A DNA stretch of 64,000 nucleotides from Puccinia triticina (Eukaryota > Basidiomycota > Pucciniomycetes > Pucciniales > Pucciniaceae): contig NC_070562.1 of assembly GCF_026914185.1 (NCBI RefSeq), forward strand, positions 2,790,001 to 2,854,000, written 5' to 3'. Below, one piece after another: positions 55,426-64,000 of the stretch (its first letter is position 1; each line of letters opens with the position of its first letter). The notes beneath the pieces were generated by a model, which was given only the letters and a program-made list of their open reading frames with translations, did not search any database and had not been told where the DNA came from. Both the position numbers and the translations under genes were made by a program.

Positions 55426-57377
55426 GGCTTACTTGTACTATAGGAGGAGCTTGGTTGTCCCTCCTCCAAGAGCATCACTCCTGGATAGTGTTAAGGCCCG
55501 AAAGCTGGAGCCCGCCGGGTGGGTGGGATCCACAACTGGGCGGGTGGGTGGGGCGATTTTTTTTTCTCCCTTATGGCTGCCAGATGTCGGTTGCTTGGTG
55601 TTGAGTCTGGTGGGAGTCAATCGGCGGAGTCGCTTCATGAATCTCTGCGCGTCATGTGCTGTCCCGGTACCTCGCCGCCGTTACCGGTGACAGCCTCAGG
55701 TACATTGGGCGCGCCGCTCCATGGACTGTGTACGTCCCCATCCGCTGCGCTCCTGAAAACCTCCATCAAGCACTTCATAATGCATGCAGTGCTACCCTAG
55801 CCTAACTAAGCCTTTCACACGGGGGGTCCAGAGGACTCCGCTCGGAGGGCCCTCCCAGCAAGCCTCCCACCAGGGGGGACTTGTGTGTAAGGGCGGATCC
55901 AGAAATATTTGTGGACCGTCGGATATCCACCCGTATCCGCCACATCGTGACCCCGGATCGGAAGATATCTGGCGCGATCCGCGGCCCCCTGCGGATATCC
56001 CTCCACGGGAAGGGTTGAGTTGATACACTCCAAAGACTACTCACACGATACATATCTGTTTCGGTTTCACTATCTTCGCTTTGCCGTTTCAAGTTCTTCG
56101 CTCCAACACGCACCAGGTCTGGCTATCGTTAGGTACACCTTTTCAGCTCAGACATATTGCCCACCACCTCTTCTATTCCTCAGCTGGCGCCTTTTCATGG
56201 ACAAAACCAATACATCATCCTCTATCTTTTCCCCTCTTCCCCCCTCTCCTTTTCCCCTCCCCCTTGCCAAACCGGAAGCTGCACCCAAGACTATTAAAAG
56301 TCCACTAAGATAAACCGGAGGGAGGGGGTTTCTGGTCCCCTTCTGCGTGACCAAAAAGCACATTACATATAAGTATATAAATATTATAAATTATTTTCAT
56401 TTATTGATAACGCTACTCTCGCCAGTTCTCCTCCTCTGCGCGACTGTCCTTCTTCGTCATCACCCGGGTCCTGTGGTTATCTTGGACCTGTTCATCTCCC
56501 AATTTATTCCAACAATCATTTTATAATCTGTCCATTTGTTTTCTTCTTCGGGGGGTTTCTCTTTTCCCTCACCAGATCCGGTCTCAACGTACAACTTGTC
56601 TTCTTCGTTCCCCTGATTATTTATTCGAAGGAAACGGTTGTCAGTACCAACCTTCGATCGCCCCCCGGTTGGTTGCACTGCCTCTTTTACCTATTTATCA
56701 TTTTTACTATAGTTATTATTGTTTGCTTCAGCTGAATACATAGAAGGGAGGCGTTGGGACGATCGATACTATCCATCCGATCGCACACCCGATACTAGTT
56801 GCGCTTGCAGTCCTTTCGATGGATCTGCGTTTGTGTTAAGCTTTTGACCAGGAAAGAATCCGATTGGCTCGTTCTGTATTCGCCGCTTGCTCCGCTCGAG
56901 CTGCCATCCCCCACATTCGCCATCACCACCCCTCCACGCTCGCCCGAGTCCGAACTGCTGCTGTCGCTCTGCTCGAGCCTCCCAGTGAGCCGGCCACAGA
57001 CTGTCTGGCGTTCACCCGCACCCTCTCTCTCCTCTCCGGCTCGTCCTGCTCCTTCTGTCCGCTCCAGATCAGCTGTCTTGCCCCCGCTTTCCTCTGGATC
57101 AAACTGACGCTGTGTCTGTCTCTGTCTCCGCTCGGCTTTAGCCTTGTGCTCGCTCGGTCCCTTGACTACCTGGATTGCGTTGCTTTCTACCCGGATCCAC
57201 CGACGTCCACATACTACATAATACACACTCCGGTGCTGTCCAACCACCCGCCCAGTGTTACACCACCCCCCCTACCACCACCACCACCACCGCAACTTCG
57301 TCGCCCGGTCGATCCAGCCAACCGGATTCCCGCCAGCCTTTCCTCCTCATCCCATCCCGCATCCTGCGCCGACAGCC
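55426..57377. other. Upstream region of the ARID gene
   Basis: No independent gene recognised. 55880-56000 has GC-rich inverted blocks around CGGATATCC. From about 56040 the sequence is CT-rich with many pyrimidine runs, as is common in fungal promoters and 5' leaders. The ARID frame is open upstream to about 57255, but the family-independent first good start is ATG 57378. Confidence 0.5.
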
Positions 57378-57714
57378 ATGAACCCTAACCATCATGGCCA
57401 GCCGCCGCTTCCACCCCAGTCACTCGAGCAGGAGTTCCAAATGGCTCTGACCTTACTCACCCAATACACCCAGTCCTCGCCTGGCGCGCTTAACGGTCCC
57501 CTGCCCGCCGGTTTTACCACCGGGATGTCTCCCCCAGTTGCGGCTGCGCTCCATCATGCACATCAACAGCAGCAACTCCGCCACCAGCAGCAACTTCGAC
57601 AGCAGCAGCAACAGCCACAGCCACAGCTCCACCACCACCCGCAACAGCAGCAACACCAACAACAACTCCAACAACAACTCCAACAACAACAACAACAGCA
57701 ACAACAACAGCAGC

Positions 57715-57751
<37 letters not shown>

Positions 57752-57798
57752 GCAACAGCAGCAACAACAACAACAACAACAACAGCAGCAGCAGCAGC

Positions 57799-57867
<69 letters not shown>

Positions 57868-60800
57868 AGCAGCACCTGCAATCTCAACATCTTCTCGGCC
57901 CACCGGGTTCTTCACAGCAGGCGGCTCAGTTTTATCCGAACTCTCAAGGTGCAGCTTCTGCCGCACTTAACCGTCCAACTCAAGCTCAGCAGCAAGCTCA
58001 TCGGCCTGGCCAACAGCCTCTCCCTGCCTCAGGCTCGATCCCACCGGGGTTTTCCAACAAAATGTCGCCGGAGCAACTCCGCTCTTTCCTCGCCGAGTCT
58101 GCAGCCAATTCTTCGAACCCTCATCCCACTGGAACACCTTTCAACCCGTCTCCAATCTCCATGGCTCGTCTGCCTCCTAACCAACAAACATCTGCCCAAC
58201 ACGTATTGTCCCATCTGTCAATCCTACCCGCTGAGCACAATCAGTTGTCTGCTAGCATCAGCGCGGCTAAAGTAGGCCGTCTATCCAACGATCTGGTTGA
58301 AGTACTCTTTCGCAAGCTTGGTGCTGACCTTTTTCGTAAGATGCAACTCGATCATCTTTTGGACGCAGCGGGCAACCTCGTACTTCCTCCATCAGACCCT
58401 CAACTTTCCCAACAGGCTCAGCCGAGGCCCGGAATCAGCGACCTTCCACCTAATTCCATGGGCCCTGCTGGTGGTCTCGCTGCCCAGGTTGCATCGGCTC
58501 AGCTGTCCGGCGCATCAGCTGGTTCTTATCCACCGCCGCCTACTTCATCATCCGGTCTTCCACCCACCTCAATCACCCCCCAACCGCATCCTTCACATAT
58601 CTCGAGCGCCCCCCACTCTCGTCAACCATCTCAGCTGCAATCCCTCCAACCGACTCCAAACCACTCGCAGATTCTCCATCAACAAACCTTTCCTCAAACT
58701 CTCCCACAGCAGCAGCAGCAGCAACAACACCATCAGCAGCAGCAGCAGCACAATCAGCAACACCAACAGCAGCAGCATATGCAGGCTCAGCAACAACAAG
58801 CCCTTCATCTCCAGCAGCAGCAATCACAAGGGATTCCGAATCGTCTTCCTCACCCTCAGTCGCAGATGCATCACTCAAAACCGGGGGAGATTGACGAGAC
58901 GTCACTGAGCACGATGAGACGAAACCTTCTCGGGATGCAATCGTTCTTAAACCAGTGTAATTATCTTCAGCGCTGTTTAAGCGAAAACGCAATCCTCCCA
59001 ACCGATGCTCAGCCGCACACAAGAGCGATGTCCGCAGATGAAAGGACGCATTTTGAAGCAGAACTCCTCAAAGCTCGCCATCAACATCGTTCACTTAATG
59101 CCCATCTCAAAGTGCTAGTCGACAAGCATGGAGGCAGGGACACCTTGCAACACCTGCTGAAAGGCTTGTCACCTGGCATCGGTCCAGGCCCGAGCACCAT
59201 GCCCACTAATCCCACTGGGATATTGCCTCAAAGTCAGCAACCACGTCCGCACTCGTCCAACGCCCACCAGGCATCCGCACAACCAATCATATCCCTACCT
59301 GGCCATCAGCCTCATCTGATCAATCAACATCAGCCGCAGCATCCACACCACCTGGGCCAAGCGCAGCAACAGCATACCGAACTTCATCAGACGTCTCCTC
59401 ATCCAGGTCCCGCCATTCAGCCAAACCACAAACAAGTTCATGTACGTAACTCTCGATTCCATTTCGAGTAACATACACTGGCTTACAATCCATCCTCTTC
59501 CCCTCCAGCCACAGCTCCAACAACAATCCCAGCAATCCCTTGGATCCCATCAGACTGCCCCCAACTCGAGCTTCCCTACGGCTGTTACACCTCAGCAGCA
59601 TGCCCGCCAAATATCCCAAGGTGGTGGTGGGCAAATACCTTTTAGCAGTCCGATGGCCCACCCGGGTTCAACATCAAACACGGCCGAACACCTCGTACGC
59701 TTTCCAAACCCACAGCAGCAAAGTTTACTTCGTGCGGGGAGTCCGCGGCAGGGCGGCCCCGGACCTACCCAGCCACCCCGTCCGCCATCGGCCGTACAAT
59801 CTACGGGCTATCCATCGACTTCTCCGCATTTGGCTCAAGGTAGCCCCCCTAATAATGCTGGTTTCAATCCGCCCCCTACGTTCAATCTGTCCAATTCCAA
59901 CGGAATTACGCCTGAGAGGCTTATGGGAGCCTTCAGGGACCACCAAGAACGCAAGGGTGTGTCCTGGAAAGGGCAGCCTGCTTTTCGAGGAAAAGAACTA
60001 GATTTGTGCAAGTTGCTCGGCATATGCATTTCTGGCGGCGGATTCGACCGAGTAAGTAGTATCTTGCTTCCGATCTGGCATCTGCATAGCCTGGTCTACT
60101 CACATTGTCGTTCTCTTTCCCTCGTAGGTCACTGCTGGTGGATTCTGGGGTCCTATCGCAGCAAGGTTGGATAATAGTATCAATCAGTCGGACAACAACG
60201 ATATGCAAGCCGCCGCCAACCAGCTCTGTGATTTATATCGTAACTTCTGCCTTGACGTCGAGTATGCGGTTATGAATTCCATTAAACGCCCTCCGTCATA
60301 CCCTGTCGGCCAGCCTCCCTTGCAAGCCCCCAATTCGAATCCCCAGATTCCCCAAACTTCAACCCCCCACAATCAACCGCATTCTCATGGTCAGTTCCCA
60401 CAAGGAGAGAACCTTGGCGAGCAGCGTTTACAACAAGGCCCGATGGACGAACAGACACATCATCCTCCACAAACGAAGCCTCCAAGCCAACCCGAGAACA
60501 CAGATAAGGAACTACACGTCCCCGTTCAGCATCTTGCCTCGAATCATCAGGGTCCGCCACATTTCCAGTTTGCGCCGCAACGTCCCAATATCCCTCCAAA
60601 CCAGCCCCCCTCCGTGCAGCGCGATTTCGTGCCACCGCATGGCTTTGTTCCACCTGCCGCGATTGATAATCGTCAGCCAGTCCCCCACGGTCGACCTGCT
60701 CATCTGCCGAATTCTTCGGAAGCCATCATGGCCTTGTCTGACGAACAACTTCGTGAATATCAACTTTCTGAAGAAATAATCAACAAGATTCGACTGGCTC

Positions 60801-63661
60801 GTGCGCAGACTCAAAATAAAATCTCATCGCTAAATCCTGGATTGCCTCCGCATCTACCCTCTCAAGTAACTCAACCTCCTCCGCCTGCCGGCCCAGGTGC
60901 CCCCGGATGGGCTGGCCCGACTTCGGCGACGGAAGAAGGGATACAAATTTTTGGACCCGACATGCCCGGCAGCATCCCCATCCACATCTCCTTAACCGGT
61001 ATCCCCATGGCTAAAATAAATGAAGCAAGCGCGGCTATTGCTTCGATCCGACCGGATTGCGTGCCACATGCTAAAACCTGTTGGTCTTTTTTTACTCCCA
61101 ATTATCGAGTCGCTAGATACTGATGTTCTATTTCATTCGTTCAGTGTGGTCGAAGTATAGGCAACCTATGACCCGTGAGCTCAGTCCCATGGAAAAAGAG
61201 CAATACAAACGCAATATGGACGACATATCCATGATTGCGCAACACGTAACGTCTCGTCTGCCGGAGTATCTCGCGACGGGTGGGAGACAAGACCAAACTC
61301 GACAAATAATTGCCTTGGTTAGCATGTCGTTTTTATAGGTGGCATTCCTAGCCCTGCCATCCGCAATTTTACTAACATGGTTTCTTTGATCCAACAATCC
61401 ATGACTTTTGATGTTTATAGATTCTAGTTTTTCACACTGCCTTGTCCTCGCTCCGCACCCACGATTATTATATGTCACAACCGGATATGGCTCACATGCG
61501 CAATAGCATGGAAGCAGCGGGAAATCTGATAACTACTCACCTGACTAGCCTTTCCTCGCCTCCTCAAGTACGGCCCTCCTCGCAGCAGCAGCAATCTCAA
61601 CCCTTCTCCCAATTACCGCCACCGTCGCAAGAGCAGCAGCAACTGCAACAACAGCACCAGCACCACCAACAACAACAACAACAAAATCAACAGTTACAAC
61701 AACAGCAGCAGCAGCATCAACAACGACAACAACTGCCGATCCAGCCGACCCAGCACGTACCGGTTCCACAGTCCTATCAGTCATCTCAATTCCCTGTGCA
61801 GTCACAAGCACAATTGAATGACATGTCAAATCCTGCTTTGGCCCAACTCGTGCAGCCCCCTCAGCCCATTGCACATTGCCCACAGTTCTTCGAACATGTC
61901 AAGAAGGGTTTGACGGTTGACGATCTTAACATGCCGCCATCCAAGCGGGCGAGGTCTAGTACCTCGCTGGTCACCAGTCCTGACCGCTTTCAAGGTGTTG
62001 GGGGTCCCTCGCCATCACACGAGACGTCGCAGCCAGGTATGGAAACCTCGCCTGCGCAGAATCCAAATGACTTGGCATCACCTGTTGGTAATAATCCCAA
62101 GTCGCCTGGTTCGAAAGGGCCTGGAAAACGGAACCCATCCGCGGGAGGTGCCACCAAGCGCCCGGCACGCAAGCCCTCCGCACAAACCGGTCGATCAGCC
62201 AAACCCTCTCACCAAATTATGGCCACCGTCAAAGCTGAAATTGCTGCTGCTAAAGCTAGGGAAGAAGCGGAAAAAATGGAACATAACCAGGGTGGCAAAC
62301 CCAACACTCCCTCCGCCCCGCCCCATGAGTCTAGTGGAAACCAACCCAGAGACGCGGCCAAGTCGTCTGTTCCTGAAAATGCTACCCCGCAGATTAATGC
62401 ATTTCCCTTAGGTACATTAGCACCTGCGACATCGTCAGTACCCCCCACGTCCAAACCTCAACCAGAACCGACACAGAGCGAGAAACCTCCCCACATGCAA
62501 GTGGAAGGCCTTCTGAAAGAGCTCAGCGACTCCATGTCTAGCGGTGCGCAAGGAAGCACGAGCACGAATACATTGGACGACGATGGTTGGCGCGGATTCA
62601 TGGCAGATCTGAAGCTCCCAATTGCCGGTGATGATGGCGAAGGTAGTCGACCTCGAGAGGATGAACTGCTCGGCTCGTGGCTATTCGATGAACCCCTTGG
62701 GATCTCGAAGGACAGTCCTCGCTTGGGCGATGGTGGTGGGTTCGATATGATGTATATGGGCCCAGCCATGGCAAAATTTATTGAATCCCATTCGGCATCT
62801 GAGCCAAATGGAGCAAAGGGTGATCAGAGTAAAACGGAAGGTGGGGCAGCGGAGAAGGGGAAAAGTGGATCGCAAGAAGGATTGGGACGCACTATGTGGA
62901 AAACGGAATCAATGAGCGACTTTTTGTTAGACACCAACCAATCAGTCTTTGGGGCTCAAGAAGAATCATCTCCGACGGCTACGGGTGAAGGTCGGACAGC
63001 AAATGGCTCTAACGGGAGGTTGACGAACGGAGCGGCTACGGAGACGCCCGAGTTTTCGCCGAGTAAGCTATCCAGCGATTCAACCCCCGAGTCTGTTTGC
63101 TCAACTGAGGGACACTCTGGTAATCCTAAACGTCTGATGAGCACTCATTCCACCTGCAACAACACCCCACAAGTCACCAGCAAATCGGTTGGATCGAATG
63201 ACGGACCGTGCTATTCAAATGTGGACGAAGAGGACGCGCTGTTGATGTACATGATGGGGTTTGATGACGAGAGTACGATCGGCATGCCTGCTAGCTCTGC
63301 CAACGGATCCGAGAACGACAAGAAGCATAACGGGATCAATCAGTTCAGAATGCGGGAGGGCAGTGGTGGGTTCACTGGACTGGACAGTCGGAGCGTCTTG
63401 AGTGACGAGTTTTGGTCGAGACCGTTTGTGACGAGCACAAGTTCTCGAGAACCTAAAGAATCTACCAACACCGCCAAAGCCGATGGGACAGCCACCCAAT
63501 TCTTGCCCTCGGCCGCTACTCCTGTGAGTAATCCCTCGGCGAACGATCTCCGGGCGCTCAATCCTCAAGCCCCCTCCGAGCCGGCCAGCGTGCTGGATTC
63601 TGTCGTCGGCGGTGTCGGGATTCCGCCCGCAGAGAATCAGGAGGCAGTGACGGTCAAATGA
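57378..63661 (+). CDS. ARID domain protein, SWI1-like, with long polyglutamine
   Basis: Five exons (57378-59441, 59509-60051, 60128-61079, 61145-61317, 61421-63661) with GT-AG introns of 65-103 nt; all phases close into 1990 residues. Order: Gln/Pro-rich N-terminus with a run of 64 Gln, more Gln/His-rich stretches, then the ARID fold (ERLMGAFRDHQERKGVSWKG, GKELDLCKLLGICISGGGFD, VTAGGFWGPIAARLDN, LCDLYRNFCLDVEYAV), a Pro-rich linker, a conserved-looking helical part (ELSPMEKEQYKRNMDDISMI and LVFHTALSSLRTHDYYMSQ), a basic stretch (PGKRNPSAGGATKRPARKPS), and an acidic, Ser-rich end (LLGSWLFDEPLG, DEEDALLMYMMGFDDES). ARID binds DNA, often AT-rich. The layout of a Gln-rich N-terminus and central ARID matches Swi1, a subunit of the SWI/SNF remodelling complex in the nucleus. 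SWI1 identity is inferred from architecture. Donor of intron 3 (GTTGGT) is the weakest splice call. Confidence 0.85.
57681..57872 (+). repeat. CAA/CAG tract coding 64 glutamines
   Basis: 192 bases of CAA and CAG codons, mostly CAA, in frame in exon 1 of the ARID gene. Mixed CAA/CAG use lowers slippage, but the tract is likely variable in length between strains. Confidence 0.95.
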
Positions 63662-64000
63662 TCGCAGCTCTCGAATCATTAACCAGTCGTAAAAATTTAC
63701 ACCCATACATACATATATATATATCCATTCAGATCATCGTTTTTCTTTTCCTTTTCTTTACTCTTTTTCGCATTGATTAGACCGAACATTGAGAAGCTTG
63801 TGCTGTGTGTGTGAGTGTCTGGCATCTGATGTATGAAAAAAGTATCATAATCTATCTATATATACATATATAAACATCACCATAAATACGTGTATACAAA
63901 GCCGCGTATATCTTTAACTTGTTTTTTTTTTTGCTCTGTCTTTGCTCTTTTATCTACATAGCCACTGAAGGAATTTTGTTTACTCTTCTGCTTCGTCTCT
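63662..64000 (+). other. 3' flank of the ARID gene
   Basis: AT-rich, with ATATAT runs at 63710-63722 and 63855-63875, suited to a 3' UTR and polyadenylation region. No further gene seen. Confidence 0.6.

Noticed and set aside
57453..57966. Minus-strand poly-Leu and poly-Val/Ala frames
   Set aside because: Shadows of the CAA/CAG polyglutamine tract on the other strand.

Overview
This window looks like a piece of a repeat-rich basidiomycete genome, most likely a rust fungus (Pucciniales). The reasons are host genes cut by many short (60-170 nt) GT-AG introns, a fungal-type phytochrome, a basidiomycete-type hexokinase, chromovirus and other Ty3/Gypsy elements, and a high density of small inverted-repeat elements. 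The species call is inference; no rRNA or marker gene is present.

Four host loci can be read. (1) A two-exon minus-strand gene at 5408-5844 encodes a Pcc1-type KEOPS/EKC subunit. (2) A ten-exon minus-strand hexokinase lies at 6778-8892; every splice phase closes into one 462-residue frame. (3) A cluster of gene fragments lies at 12284-15691: the PAS/GAF/PHY/H-box part of a fungal phytochrome, then (downstream, so in permuted order) a phytochrome N-terminal piece, then a piece of a membrane-anchored LEA-2-like protein. (4) A five-exon plus-strand gene at 57378-63661 encodes a 1990-residue ARID protein of SWI1 type with a 64-glutamine run.

The centre (30064-48042) is one 18 kb Ty3/Gypsy element with almost identical 0.9 kb LTRs. 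Its integrase region is split by a complete 6 kb chromovirus (36636-42627) with 191-bp LTRs and a perfect 5-bp target duplication. Both elements have a canonical -1 frameshift heptamer at the gag/pol junction, and the inner one appears self-primed. The outer element also carries a long antisense reading frame near its 3' end.

The rest is made of non-autonomous DNA elements and relics: a Helitron helicase relic (27640-29540) split by a hAT-like insert, PIF/Harbinger-like and other miniature elements with visible target duplications, and a recurrent and unusual class of inverted-repeat elements whose interior is an array of 30-40-bp hairpin units (75-1252, 20950-21340, 28033-28962, 48376-49952, with array remnants at 5048-5335, 24605-24724 and 52540-52905). 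The largest of these holds a tRNA-like Pol III unit near its centre.

Gene positions come from reading splice phases and protein family resemblance by eye; nothing was aligned by program.
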